DNA of 64,000 nt from Solea solea (GCF_958295425.1 NC_081149.1:9615654-9679653); one strand, 5' to 3'. Shown: positions 36,949-58,800, numbered from the stretch's first letter. A program made the numbers and translations. Notes: generated by a model from the sequence alone, not told the origin.

Positions 36949-39883
36949 ACCACATAATGCGTCAGCTGATCCAACCAATCTACAGCTCCGATCAACCAGA
37001 CCAGATATTATTCAGCTGTCAAACAATGTCCCATTGGTCAAACCAAACCAAGGTCTGACCCAACTACCCTATTAGCACTAATCAGCTGTTTGGCAATTGT
37101 GTTCACTGGCCAGTAAACTGCCAGACCCCCATGATGGTTTCCAACCAGCAGACCAAGAAACCGACCCACAGGCTTATCGACAAAATCATTTTTTAATCCC
37201 CAGGACTTGCCAATCCATGACCTCTCTATTGATGATGGACACTCGACGTCACCTTAGGGGGAAAAAGAAAAAAGTCCCAGTCTTGGAGGAAGGAGAAAAA
37301 AAATCAGTCATTACCAATGGCACTTAATAGGGCCATCTTACTCAACTTTTTTTTGTTTCTGTATTTGTGTAGAGGAAAAAAAAAAATTACGCAACAGGAA
37401 GGAATATAAACGGGCTCCCCTGCCCTGTCCCTTCTCTTCTACCTTCTGCTTCTTCATGCACCACACATTTCTCCAGTATTTCCATCATGGTGTTAATGGC
37501 ACCAAGTAAAACTCAAATCCAGGTGCATACAGCAGTCCTTCACTTTTCTTTCTTGTTCCCAGTCAGCTTCCTGGAAAAGATGAAGAGGGAAGGTTTGTGA
37601 CAGGAGAACGGGAATGGACCGAGATTTCCTCCTTGATAGAGCTGTGTAGAATGAATTATTACCTGTTATTGTTATCACTATTACTACGACTTCGACCTCT
37701 TTTGACTGTTCATTTTGACGCCTTGACTTTAAGGTTCTACTATCATCCATCTGTTATCAAACCATATACGGTAAATGGTAGTTTATTAACATCACCCATA
37801 AGTAAGTTTAGCATTAATGTAATGTTTCTTTTTCGACCATCAGTGTACACTGGCAAATACATAAAGCTGGATCTGTTTTCTTGACCAAAATCACAAATAT
37901 TGCTATATTTGTATGAGACTTCTCAAGTTCACAATCAATCAGTAGTTATTGTCAAAACCAATATCTTCCCACTCTGTACATGATGTTTTGTCAACCTTAA
38001 TTTTTCGTTGGATTTTTTTTTAATGTTAAATTTCTTTTCTGAAGATCTATGGTATTAAATGCACTGGTTTCTGTCTCATCATACTTTGAATTGCAGTCAG
38101 TTATCATCCTTTGCCCCCCCCCATGCTCACTTTGTTTTTATTCTACATATTACGAAGGGATTTTCCTTTCAACAGTGTTATCTTTTTATGGTATCAACAA
38201 CTAGAATGACACCTGCACAGTTGTTACTGCTGTTACATGTAAATGAGAGAGATGGGGAAAAAAGTAGGTATCTTTTTTGTATTTCTTTTAAATTAATCTT
38301 TAATGAATCAGCTTTTAAGACTTTGGAATATGCAGTGGCTGTGGGTCAAAATATTAGTTGCTTCAGGTTTCTGTGGTGTCCTTTCTAAAAAATCCCTAAA
38401 TGTAAATTTAATCAGTAGTTGAGGTCACATGTACATACAAAATGGTTATTTTACCAAAAAACTTTGCTGAAATCTAATCTAACAAATCTAATTACAAATT
38501 GTATACACCAGTTAAAATGTTTACACCAATTTATGGTTGCATGACGACCAATCCAAACACGAACGATCAAAATCCACACAAAAGTTCTGACATTTTCTTC
38601 TTGAATTTAGGGGTTTACCAGTGATGATCTACCCACACAGTACATTCCGATGGAGCAGGGTAGGTTGTGCAACACTGGCTCTTTTGTGCTAAATCATGTC
38701 TTTGAATGCTATAAAATTAAGTCTCCCAGAGGCCTGTATGGTTATTTCTCTTATGTTAATTTATATTGAAATGATTGTAAACAATAATTGAAATGGTTAT
38801 TACCAATATAGATTTTTTTTTTTTTTTAAATATCTAACAACTTTATTTAATGATCTTATTTCTGTTATTTGTTTTGCTGATTGATTCAGAGTTTGATTTT
38901 AATTTGAAAACCGAACCAGTTGTGTTGCAGATTTACTCTATTTGTTGTTTTTAACCCAGTTGATAGACTGTGGCAGGTTTCCTCCCGCCCCCTAGTGCTC
39001 CAAGTGAGTAATTACTACTGCATGTTTGGCGTTTCATTCAAAGCGCCAGGGCCAGACATTAAAGTGCAGTCAATCATTTTTTCAAAACTATATATTCATG
39101 TGTACAGACGCTGACTAACGTTTTCTCAACGTGCATAGGTGTAGTTGGGCACTATGGCCACTGGAGGGTACTAAGCAGTTAAGGATATATAATTTGACTT
39201 AGTTGTGTGTCATTGCAAACAAAATATCACACAAACTCTTACAGTAATAACCTATTTTTAGTGGGAAAAACAAGAGACTATGCTCCGTTCTGTGCCCGCC
39301 GTACATTGATGTATATAAATTAGCAGCAGGTCAATTTTATTTCTGGAGGTAAGTAATATCATTGGTCTATTTTGGTGTTGTTGTTGTTCACACCTATGTT
39401 AAAGGTTTAACAATGTGGTGGGATTTTTTTTCTTCATTTGTTCATTATATTTAATACTGAAACTTCACATTTGACACTTGGATTAACATTGAACAAAACA
39501 TAGTTGGATTTAACATTTTTAATATTTTATATTTGGTTTAGCAATTGATATTATTTATTTATTGATATCACTTTGAATATTAATTATTTTTGTAAACGAG
39601 ATTTTTAAAAGTGTGTTTGAAAAATGCACACATTTTTATAGTGACTTAAACTATGTGGGAAATGTTTCTGTTAATCAAATGGGAGCCACTTTGCGATTTC
39701 ACTGCTGTGTTTTTTGTTTTGTTTTTCTACCCATTTCAAAACACAAATATATAGATGTGAAAATATTACAAAAAAATACATGATTTCCATTGCCGTGGTT
39801 TTTATATCAAATCTTCCTACAACCAGTGAAGGCATCATACGAGCTGCTACACCGGAGCGGAAGACGAGTCCAGCAGCGTGGAT
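36949..39883. other. rab5c 3' UTR and rab5c-kat2a intergenic sequence
   Basis: The first 1-2 kb is probably rab5c 3' UTR, AT-rich with no second gene. From memory, the human gene HSPB9 lies between KAT2A and RAB5C; no alpha-crystallin ORF is visible here. Upstream of 39884 the sequence becomes GC-richer (about 39840-40110), as expected for the kat2a promoter and first exon. Confidence 0.5.
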
Positions 39884-48219
<8,336 letters not shown>

Positions 48220-49207
48220 ACTGGGCTACAGAATCACAGACAGACCAGGTGGGACAGTCACGGCTGCCACAAACACACACACCGAGATGAACAGGTCACA
48301 AAGGAAGCTATCACTGGTTGTTGCCATATCTGAGATAATAAAAGGTTATTAACAAACATCAACATGACGGTTGTTTGGAAACATCAGAGCCAGATGAGCG
48401 TCAACGTAAAAAATGGCATTACATTTTCTCTTATACAGTTAGCTTGTACTTGTTTTTTTTTTCCTTTTCTTTTCCAGCACTCATAGTAAGTTAATAGTTC
48501 CTTATTAACACATGTGTCATTAAATGTAACCAAAGTTACCGGTCCAAGTTATAACGATATCACTCTTTCCTCAAATATTTATCACGAGAATCACCTCATT
48601 GTGTTGCATTTAATAACATCCGTTCATTCCGGTTTGCGTAGAACTTGTCACGCGAGTGTAGTGCAGAGTTGATTCACAGAAAACTGGACCTCGGGACCTA
48701 AAGCCACGTTGCCTTCCGTTACTGACAAACACTTGAACATCTCATCCATTTTAAAGACACAGAAGCAGGAGTGAAGTCAATTCAACACGTAATAATGAAA
48801 GACGAGCAGTCGTGTTGTTGGGGTTTCTCTTTTCATTCCAGTGAGATTAATTATGAAAAAAAAAACAGACTTAACAATAATAAGAAAAGAAAGAATGGAA
48901 ATCACTTCTCAGATTGTTGCCTTCAAGGAAACATGTTCATGTTCTACAGTTAAAAGTAACACATACTACAGTTTATGGACCATTCTCCACGGTTAGGCTT
49001 TTATTCCATGCTGTTAAACGCGAGGTCATACAATTGTGTAGCTTTCACCGCGCTTTCAGGCGAGTCTGTAGCTCCTGGCACTGGATTTTTTTCTCTAGTA
49101 CACTCACTTCCACACATTATGCTAAAGTAGTCCGTCTCGTGTCTGGGCCACATTTGTGTTGTGGTCTCACAGGTTTACTGGATCGTTTGTGTCGTTAAGT
49201 CCCCAAC

Positions 49208-49243
49208 GTGGTGGTGGTGGTGGTGTAGTAGTAGTGGTGGTGG
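49208..49243. repeat. (GGT)n / (GTA)n trinucleotide repeat
   Basis: Imperfect GGT units with a GTAGTAGTA interruption. Confidence 0.85.
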
Positions 49244-50129
49244 GCGGGAGGGGGAAGAAGCTAACTAAGTGGTCCTCATGTAGGTTTAGGGAAGAAGGAA
49301 AACGAGCTGTAGCGGGTGCTCATGCATGGTGAACAGTTTACAGTTAGCATTTACAGAAAATGTCGAGCCCTTTTGCCGTTGCAGGGTTTTTATTTTACAT
49401 TGTTACAGAGATTGTAAGGCAACATTTTTTTGTGTCAAACTGAGCACTTCCGGAGAGACATCCACACCGTCTATGGAAGCAGCTGTCCAGTGCTTTTTGA
49501 GCACGCTTATTGAATGTTTCACTGACACATACATATGTGTGTGCGTGTGTTTTGTTTGTGCACATGACTGAGTGATGGTGTTTTTTTTTTTTGTTGTTTT
49601 TTTTTACTTGAATCATCACTAGCTTTGACTTACTGATGTGATGTCAGTGGTGCATTATTCAGGGTTGTCCGTTGTGTACTTCTTCCTCAAGTCTACCGAT
49701 GCTGCATTTCAGATTTTCTTACAAAGTGAACTTTTCACCAGTTTGAGAAAGGCTACCGTCTCAACTTATGGTATACATGCCATTTACTGTAGCTATAATA
49801 CTGTCCATGACATTTTTTCTTTTCTTTTTTTTTAATGTATCATTCTAAAATGTCTTGGTGATTTCTAAGCTGTTACCAATGCCACAGAAACAGGTAAACA
49901 CAACAATGCAGTTATCAACATGAGTCACTTGAACTCGAGTCAGACGTGAGTTATGATTCTGGGGATTTGTGACTTGACAAAATAAACGACAAAACCAACG
50001 TGTGACTAATTTGTCATGATTTTAAACTTTAAACTCACAACAGGAAAAAAAAAAAAAGTCTGTTTTTATCAGGGCCGGGTTCAAAGTTTTGATTTTCTGA
50101 TGCATACTACGCTTTATTTGAAATATCCA

Positions 50130-50470
50130 ACATATATGTCTGTGTGTATATATGTGTATGTATACATACATACAGTATATGTATGTATGTATGTGTATAT
50201 ATATATATGTGTATATATGTATGTATATATATATGTATGTGTATATATATGTGTATGTATATATATGTGTATATATGTGTATATATATGTATATGTGTAT
50301 ATATACATATCTATATATATATATATAGATATGTATGTATATGTGTGTGTATATATGTGTGTGTGAAAAAAATTACACATATATGTATGTATATATATAT
50401 GTATTTGTATGTATATATATATATGTATATGTATATATGTATGTGTATGTATATGTACATGTATATGTAA
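50130..50470. repeat. Compound TATG / TA microsatellite array
   Basis: About 340 bp of alternating purine-pyrimidine sequence built from TATG, TGTA and TA units, with an internal inverted arrangement (TACATATCTATATATATA... TATAGATATGTATG near 50303-50338). The ORFs in it on both strands are tyrosine/isoleucine/valine-rich translations of the repeat and are not genes. Confidence 0.95.
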
Positions 50471-52125
50471 TTTTTTTGTTTATCCTTGGATTGATCTATT
50501 AATATCTACCATTTCCTGTATCCTCTGCACAAATCTTGCGAGACAAGACCGTGATAGTCTTGCGTGACTCATGCTCTGGTGTCATGATTGTCCGCTCCAG
50601 AGGAGAGTTTAGTTTTGTCACTGATTTCTTCTCATGAGCAAAGGGGCCACAGACTCAGGCCAGGCTGTGCTCTCAGTGCCCTCTGCTGGACAACTTAGTC
50701 ATTGTTGTCAAACTGAGCTTCAAGAATGTGTAAGTTTGACCTCACTGTCGAGCTGCATTCTGTGGTCATATTAAATTAAATGTGCATTAATCCAACGACT
50801 TTAGGTTCCATTTTGAAACTAAACACGTTCTTAATGGTGCACGAGGTTAAGAAGACCCACATTTAAATTCTGTGAAAATCTTTCACAACATATCACATCG
50901 AATCCAGACCTTGTGAATTGGAATTGGGTCAATGTAGGAAATCAGCCGCAATACCCAGCTTTAGTATTTATGCACTGACCGGCAAATAAAAGTACTCCTA
51001 TAATTGGTTTTGTCCCTACCACGGTGATGTTGGGTTTCATCAGTTCAGGTTTAGATTCAGCAACATTAAAAAAATTAGGTCCGCTGACCTAAATATACTG
51101 AATGATTAGGTTTTTCGGGACATGTCCCAAAAGATGACAATGTCAGGATTCATTGGGCTCAAATTGTGGAAGAATAGTTCAGTGAGCATGAGTCATCATT
51201 TTCACACATGGGTTGGCCATGAGGATTTAACACGGCAAATACAACACAGGACAAGGTGAAAAACAAATGCAACTGTGTTGTTCTCCAACCAATTATAAGT
51301 ATGTATAAAAAACATGTTTTCAGGGGCTAATCCAGAAATGAAATACTCACAGATGAACGGGCATACTGATCATGATAAAAAAGTTTTAGGAATATTACAT
51401 CCTATTAAATGTGAGTATTTACTTCTGATTGTGCCACTTTATTAAGCGTTTATTAATTTATTTAAATTTTTTAAAATAAAGTTCAGGCTTTGTGTGTCAC
51501 TGTGTATTGAAGACTGAAGACTCATAACTTCAGTATTTTTTTCTAATTGTAAGATATTAGTATATAATGGGTAATAATATTTATGTTACACTTAACTGAA
51601 GTTACTGATAATTATTTTGTGTGTGATTGATAATCCTGTATATAACCAGGTGCCTCAGACGCTTCATGTTGTCTTTCATGACTCTGGAGATGCACAAATA
51701 ATGTTTGAATCAAGCTCATATACAACATTTAGTTTGGATGAGTGTCTGTTAAGTTCTGTCCTGTGAAACGATGACTTGCAGAAAACCACAGCCATGGGTA
51801 TTTCCCACATTTCCCACTAATGCGCCTGTAAGTTTTGCTTTCCCGTTGTGAAGAAGCAGAACACATGGGGCCCAGTTAGGGAGCATACCACGCACATCTA
51901 ACACCCTGAACCAACTCCTCAGCTGTTAGCCACTTGAACAGTAAATGACATTGATAAATATACAAATATGGCTTGAATATGACTTTCTAAATAACAGGGT
52001 TGTGAAAGAACTTGTTAATGTTCGTTTAGTTCAGGCCCGTTCTTGTCACTTCATTGTGATAACTATCTGTTGGTCCTCCAGAGCCTCCCTCAGTAGGGCC
52101 GATTTCCTGAGTTCAATGAGCTTTT

Positions 52126-52139
52126 AGTTTCGTTTTCCC
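52126..52139 (+). promoter_or_regulatory. dhx58: Interferon-stimulated response element (ISRE) upstream of dhx58
   Basis: AGTTTCGTTTTCCC matches the ISRE consensus AGTTTCNNTTTCNY at every fixed position. It sits about 120 bp before the proposed exon 1 donor and 277 bp before the ATG. dhx58/LGP2 is known as an interferon-induced gene in vertebrates, so ISGF3/IRF binding here is a strong inference, though not shown. Confidence 0.75.
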
Positions 52140-52149
52140 TCCTCACAGC

Positions 52150-52246
52150 TGATCACAACACAGTTTAAAACCCCACCACCTGCACTGTGTGCTGAGAGTG
52201 GACAAGGAGAAGCTGAACACACCACACACGTCTCCACATCTGACTG
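52150..52246 (+). other. dhx58: Probable noncoding first exon of dhx58
   Basis: The donor TGACTG|GTGAGTAA at 52246/52247 and the acceptor TCCAACAG|GAC at 52388/52389 define a 142-bp intron between a noncoding leader and the exon with the ATG. The transcription start (about 52150) is a guess from the ISRE position. Confidence 0.5.
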
Positions 52247-52402
52247 GTGAGTAAATAAAACTCGGATAAATGACAATCTCTGCTAGTTTTCGCTCAGATC
52301 GACTCAGATTGTGTGTGATCAAAACAACGTGTTTAACCCTTTCCTGCATTATTTGGACTCCATATTTCCATGTTGTGTTTTCCAACAGGACTAAAGTGGA
52401 GA

Positions 52403-55400
52403 ATGGCAGACTTTGGACTTTACAATTATCAGGAGGAAGTGGTTGAGAGGGCTCTTCAGGGAGAAAACATCATCATCTGGCTGCCGACAGGAGGTGGAAA
52501 GACACGAGCTGCTGTCTATGTGGCCAAGAAACACCTGGAAAACACACCGCAGGCTAAAGTGGTCGTCCTGGCAAACAAGGTATGCAGAATATGCAGCACT
52601 ATGATCGTTTTTGTCCAGCAGCCAAATACAATGATTTTGTTGCAACACGGCAGACAAAACATGCAAACTGAGCTAAGAATGTTTCCTCATTTATCACCAC
52701 ATAACTCCTCTCACCTGCTGTGTACATCGTTTCTGCTCTTTTCCAAAACCTGGTGGACACTGTTCTCCCGGAGCCCCCAAAATCCTTTGTAAAGCCTCTG
52801 TTTTCCTGTCTTCTATAATTCAGGTTCACCTCGTAGAACAGCATTACACCAAAGAGTTCAAGCCTCATCTGGGCCATGACTACACCCTGGTTCCCGTCAG
52901 CGGAGAGAGCGAGGTGAAGGATTTCTTTGGGAAAGTGGTGCAGGAATCGGATGTGGTCATCTGCACAGCACAGATATTATATAACGCTATGATTAGCGAG
53001 GAGGAGCACAAACACATCGAGCTCTCGGGTCAGTGAACGTCCATTTTTAATAGTATTGATGGTGTTGTTGTGATGACCCAGGTGAGCTGACTCTTCGTCG
53101 TTGCTTGCAGATATTACTCTACTGATAGTGGATGAATGTCACCACACCCACAAGGAGTCCGTCTACAATACGATCATGAGATGCTACGTGGAGAAGAAGT
53201 TGAAAGGAGAAGGTCCACTGCCACAGATCCTGGGTCTCACTGCGTCACCAGGGACAGGAGGCGCAAAGTCCCGGGTGAAGGCTGTTGATCACGTCCTGCA
53301 GGTTTGGGACTGTGTATTTGTCATTTATTACCTGCAACAAGGAACTTGTGGTTTTGTCTGTTGATTCAATTTTGATGGTGATCCAGATGTAGACTCTGTG
53401 AAGTTTGCACTCTCTCATCTCCAACAAATGCTTATCGTATTTCTCTCAAGATTTGTGCCAACTTGGATTCAGCCATAGTTTCAACTAAAAACTGTGTCCC
53501 TGAGCTAAAGAAGAAGGTACCCAGACCCATCAAGACGTTTGACATAGTAGAGAGCAGGCCTGAGGTAATCACTCCCCTTTTTCAAAAATAAAACTCATAC
53601 TTTTAAATTGACCCATTGTGATTCTCTCATGTCCAAATCGCAAAAGTTGCAAAAATGACATCAAATCTTGAACTGACACAGACAGTGGCTTGTTTCTTTT
53701 AGGATCCATTTGGGGATCGTCTGAAACAGATGATGCAGATGGTCCATGAGTACATGAACTTACCTCCGGACATCGTGCTGAGAGAGACGGGCACACAAGA
53801 GTACGAGGCAGATGTGGTGGTTTTAGAGCAGCGCGGTAAGAACACTCGTCTTTTTCCTCCCACGATGTCAACAGAACACACTTAAGTGAGGCAAACTGAC
53901 ACTCACTCACTTGTTGTGCGTTTTTTGAATCAGGGGTACGAGAGGACAACAGGCTGCTCGCACAATGTGCGCTCCACCTCCGACAGTACAATGACGCGCT
54001 GCTTATTAACGACACGCTGCGGATGGTGGATGCTTACGAATCCTTAGAGCAATTCTACGTCATAAAGTCGACCAAGGTCATCGATCCAACGGATGACTTC
54101 CTGGTGCAGCTTTTTTTTGGTGGGAAAAGCAAAACAATTAGTCAATTGTCTCAGAATTTCCATTTGTGCCCCAAGCTCACAGTGCTATCTTCAGCAGACA
54201 TACAGAAACTCCCACTGTCCTTCTTACACAGAGAACCAGGTGCACTTGAGGAAACTGTCCAAGGATCCTCGCTATGAGAACCCGAAGATGGCCAAACTCG
54301 AGAGTGTTCTGCTCAAACAGTTTCGTCCAGGGGTGCAGGCGAGGGGGATCCTCTTCAGTAAAACACGTAAAAGCACCCACTGCCTCGATGACTGGGTGGG
54401 CACCAATAGAGCCTTACAGGAAGCTGGCGTCAAGGCAGACATTCTGACGGGGGCAGGCAATGGCAGCACTTACATGACACAGGTGTGCTGACGTATGATC
54501 TTCACCTTTTTGGTATGTAATCGTCCAAGTTCATTTGCTTTACTCTTCTATGACTGTGTGTGTGTCTCTGTAGCGCGAGCAGTTGGACACGATCAAACAA
54601 TTCCGCCAGGGGTCTCTCAACCTGCTGATCTCCACCACGGTGGGAGAGGAAGGCATTGACATTCCTGAATGCAATCTGGTGGTGCGCTATGGCCTGCTTA
54701 CAAACGAGATTGCCCAGCAGCAGGCCAGAGGACGAGCCAGAGCCGCAGACAGCCAGTATTCAGTGGTCGCCTTGAAAGGTGGAAGGGAAGAACGCAGGGA
54801 GATCACCAATGAGCATCTGGAAGAACTGACTGCAGAAGCAATCGCTCAGGTCCAAGTTATGAGCATCCAACGGTTTCGCAGCAAGGTGAGGGTGTGCTAC
54901 TTGGTGAAAGCACTTTCACTGCTCAGTGCTTCTACTATAACATTTCATTCTCTCTCTCTAGATAGCTGAAATACAGGAAGAGGCAGTTCTTAAGAGAAGA
55001 ATGGCAGAGCGCTGTAAAATAATTAAGAAGAGTCGCCACGCTGCTGCAAGTGTCCAGCTCCTGTGTCGAAACTGCTTCAAGTCTGTGGCCAGCGGCAGTG
55101 ACATTCAACTCATCGACAACGCGCACTATGTTAATGTCAATCCTGACTTTGAGTGAGTTAATCCTCTTGCTGTATAAGAATTTGTCCAATTTCAGGCCAA
55201 ACTTTTCCAATGGTGACTCGTCTTTGTTCTCAGGAAACACTACAAAGTCGGCGGGCAGGTACGGTTAGCAAAGAAGTTTCAGGACTGGGAGCCCGGACGT
55301 ATAATCAGTTGCAATAACGGCAACTGCAACAAGGTACAGTGGACCCGTGGACAGTTATCATCAAAAGGTCCTGCTCAAAGCACTTTGTCCATCATGTTCT

Positions 55401-55601
55401 TTTGTAAATTCACAGGATTGGGGATTTGAGATTAAGTACAAGGAGGTCGCACTCCTGCCCAATCTAGCCATTAACAACTTTGCCCTGGAGACTCCTGATG
55501 GCAGGATGACCGCCAAGAAGTGGAAGAATGTCCAATTTACTGTTGAGGACTTCAGCTTTCAACAATACTGCCAAGAGAACTTCCCTGACCTCATTGACTG
55601 A
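52403..55601 (+). CDS. dhx58: RIG-I-like receptor LGP2 (DHX58)
   Basis: Cytosolic dsRNA-binding DExD/H-box ATPase that modulates RIG-I and MDA5 antiviral signalling. It lacks the CARD domains of those two, as LGP2 should. Coding exons: 52403-52579, 52824-53028, 53111-53301, 53451-53564, 53703-53835, 53934-54119, 54232-54482, 54574-54885, 54962-55152, 55234-55333, 55416-55601. Phases agree and give 681 residues (human 678). Motifs: Walker [10 protein letters not shown] (27-35, Lys 33), DECH box (135-138), LTASPGTGG after it, helicase C motifs [10 protein letters not shown] and motif [13 protein letters not shown]. The C-terminal regulatory domain has zinc cysteines at 558, 561, 613 and 618. 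The second pair is spaced CX4C, as I recall for RIG-I, where human LGP2 has CX2C. The ATG at 52403 begins [18 protein letters not shown], aligning with the human start. An ISRE lies upstream. Confidence 0.96.
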
Positions 55602-55700
55602 ACAAAAACAACAAGAACATGTGCAGGTGCTTTTTTGATCTTTGCTTTTATTCCAGTCTAATGGTATTTGAGGATCTCCTTCTTGTTGAAAGTGCTTCAT

Positions 55701-55706
<6 letters not shown>

Positions 55707-55743
<37 letters not shown>

Positions 55744-55748
55744 TACAG

Positions 55749-55778
<30 letters not shown>
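55707..55778. repeat. Two (TA)n arrays in the dhx58 3' UTR
   Basis: TA runs at about 55707-55737 and 55748-55777, separated by TGTACATACAG, form a long potential hairpin just before the AATAAA at 55784. Confidence 0.9.
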
Positions 55779-55780
<2 letters not shown>

Positions 55781-55783
55781 TAC

Positions 55784-55789
55784 AATAAA
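55784..55789 (+). terminator. dhx58: Candidate dhx58 polyadenylation signal
   Basis: AATAAA, 182 bp after the stop codon and directly after the TA arrays. Confidence 0.6.
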
Positions 55790-56993
55790 TGCTATTCAAA
55801 AATGAGCTCCACACATTCTAGCCTTTGCTCATGCTGAGGCAGGGCCACTGAGGCAGCAGTGTGTGTGTGTGTGTGTGTGTGCTAAATGCCCATTACACAT
55901 CGATCATGCTTGAAATTAGCGTGACAGCTTTGTTTATGCCCACGGTCTTTGCTCCCGTTGCGTGGATGTGCGTGCGTTTGTCACGGTCCATCTCAGGCCG
56001 AGCACAGAAACAAAGCACAAAATGAATTTTGCCGCAACGCGAAGCTTAACCCTCGTGAACACTTTGACGTGTTACTGATGAAGGCGCTAACAAGAAAGAA
56101 GTTTTTGGATTGAAAAATATTATTTATTAGAGTCCACTCCGCTGATGTTCTGTTAGATACTGATTCGTGTAACTAAGACGTCAGTTTTAACATTCATGTC
56201 CCATGCATTCATTTTAACGCCTTGTTGTGCGCTGCTTTGTACCAGACAATAATCATTTATAGAAACAAATCAACTTGAAATGAAATCAGAAGACACTGAA
56301 ATCAACATTCCTCTTGACCTACTAAACAGACGACATCATGATGAGTTTGCCTCTATCAGCCACTAGGTGTCAGTGTTGGTTCACCAGTGTTAACGCAGAC
56401 ACTTCCTCTTTTACCTTTGTAACCTTTACTTATAATATGATCAGACCAGAAGGGAGATTTAATCCCCAAAATGATAATTCTCAGAGGTTCTTATGTCGGG
56501 GGGAGTCTGAATCCCCAGCAGTGCAGGTGATGCGGAGGATGAGAGAAATAGTTGTGTAATTCTCTCTTCTCAACCACTTGGCTGATAAACACTTGTGCAA
56601 GGCACTTTATCTCCAGCTCTGCTTCACTGGAGTGGCCATTTTGCCCATAGTGCGAGATGACCTCCAAGTTAGTGCGTCTGTCACACACCGGATAGAAAAA
56701 AAAGTCAATCGTTTACAGGAAAGAAAGTCAGTTACAGCGAGTGTTTTCATGTGTTCAGGGTCTGATATTGTATATAATATACTGTCATATCTTCTGTCAC
56801 ATCCAATAATAAAGAAACCACAATGTCAACACCACAGAGTTCTCATTAAGGATCTCAAAATGTGTGCTGAAAGTTGCTTGTTCCAGCTGCTGCTTACTCA
56901 CCGGTGGATCAATACATCTGAACCGTCGTCGAGAAGGAGCAAAAAAGACCGTTGAACAAACTCCATTCAAAGATACATAACGGGGAAATTATC

Positions 56994-57018
56994 GGGGGGG
57001 GTGGGGGGGGGGGGGGGG
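56994..57018. repeat. Poly-G run
   Basis: Seven or more G, one T, then about 16 G. It could form a G-quadruplex; its length may be an assembly artefact. Confidence 0.85.
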
Positions 57019-58800
57019 ATCAGACACCTAATCAGTTGTGATTTTGCTGCTGCTTTTGTTTACACAGATGTATCAGTATTCATTTCAGGATGGCAGCTCT
57101 ATGAGACAGATCTTTTTCCTTTTTTTTATATACTCATTAAAACAGTGTCTTGTGCATCTCTGGACATGACATGAGGAGGTCAGTGTCGCATGTGTTTTAA
57201 TCCTTTCAAATCTGAAGGCCGGAGTCACTCAGAGCTGCCATGGACGTAGTAATCTGCTCTGGTGTCGTGGCTCAGTCAGACGCAGACAGACAGGCAGAGA
57301 GGAGCCGTACAGTTTGTGATTCACTGTGATCAGGCTCAGGTTCTATAATCAACACTGATTACTTCCTTTCACTTTCCAGCTCGACACCCCCGTGCATCTT
57401 AATTGCAATTAGCTCTCTTCTGAAATTAAAGAAGCTTGGAGTGATTGAGCGTTTGGATGATAACGTGGTGCATTTGTGTGTTTCTGTGTTTGTGTGTTTG
57501 TGTGTGCGTGCAGGTGTGTTTAGACGATGCAATCAAAGAACAGGCTCCTTGTCAGTTGTATCTAGGGCGCGTCGTCTGCCTACTGTACATCTGATACAGT
57601 CGGCGGCTTCATGAGCCGCATCCGTGTGGAGTTTGGGAAGGAATGGAAGGAAATTGGAGTAAATGTGTCACAGGAAATATTTTTGTTAGCACATAATACG
57701 TGTTGTACGTTATTTTCAGTCACAAAACCAGTTTATATATGTATTAGATTTTCGGGGGAAGAAGATGAACAGAAACTTAAAGTGGACCAAAAATTGTGTC
57801 TCAATTATGTCAGCCTCTGCGAAATAGAGGAAATTAATGTTTGATTATCTAATAATGACTGTAATCATTGCATTGCTTGTTGTAGCCTCTGCACTGTGAG
57901 AACCTGCTGATTCTTCGGTTATGTATGAGACAAAAAGGACCATCTTTGATTGAGTTTTTCTATTTTCTAACATTTTAATGTTAAAAACACAAATAGAAAT
58001 GTTATCCGTATGTACTAGCAACCTCTTTAAATAGTACATATTTACTTAAATTCATTTATTGCAGATTCAGATCATCAACTTTTTGATGATCTGGAAAAAA
58101 ACTAATAAAAATTATGATGAAAAGAGTTTATTTTCTTTACTAACTAATCAGTAAATCCTTCTCTACTCTACTGTGTGTGTTTGCCAGGTCATTTAACCTG
58201 ACTGGCTATTTGTAATCAAAGCTGGGTGATTGACCTCAACTGTTCTAGACAGTTGAAACAGAGAGACGTCCCCTTTGCCGAGTTCTCCTTCACAGAGAAC
58301 CTCAGAAAAGAAGAAAAGGGTGATTTATATTCTGTAGGTATTTCAGCTGTTCAACACAAAACAAACTGAGCGAGCGAACAGGATTTAATGCAGGATGCAG
58401 CGCAGTGTGACACTTCCATTGTTGGCACTTGGCTGAGCTCAGTCGCCTGTAAGTGTTTCCAAATTACCTGTGAATTGGCAGTTTATTTGTTACCTACACA
58501 TATTTTACTTTTATAGCTGTAGCCATGGGTGCACTCGTAACACTAAACAGCTTGTTGGGTGTTGTTAAATTAACACATCCCTCTTCAGACACACACAGAG
58601 GAAGTGTGGTGGCGTCGGGTTTGGTACGCGCGCAGGTGTCTCAGGCGTCGTATTGATGACGGGTTTTGCTCACGGCTCTCAAACACAACCGGAGGTTTCT
58701 TGTTGGAATTGATCAGGTGGAATCTGCCTGAAGCATGAAAAAGTTAAGGGCTGTGTGCCGTGGTTTTTGTGCTGCTATAGCAACCATGGCCTTGTTTCGT

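Larger units (their letters stand above)
48220..52125. other. kat2a 3' UTR and kat2a-dhx58 intergenic sequence
   Basis: AATAAA near 48336 (GATAATAAAAGG) is a plausible kat2a polyadenylation signal, about 115 bp past the stop. The rest carries simple repeats (GGT at 49208-49243, TATG/TA at 50130-50470) and no recognised gene. Confidence 0.5.

Noticed and set aside
36949..39883. HSPB9-like small heat-shock gene expected from human synteny
   Set aside because: No alpha-crystallin-like reading frame could be seen on either strand.
50016..50470. Several ORFs on both strands, rich in Tyr/Ile/Val
   Set aside because: They exist only because the TATG/TA microsatellite lacks stop codons in some frames.
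53569..54015. 148-codon minus-strand ORF inside dhx58
   Set aside because: It runs antisense across dhx58 exons and introns; the + strand carries the conserved helicase sequence.
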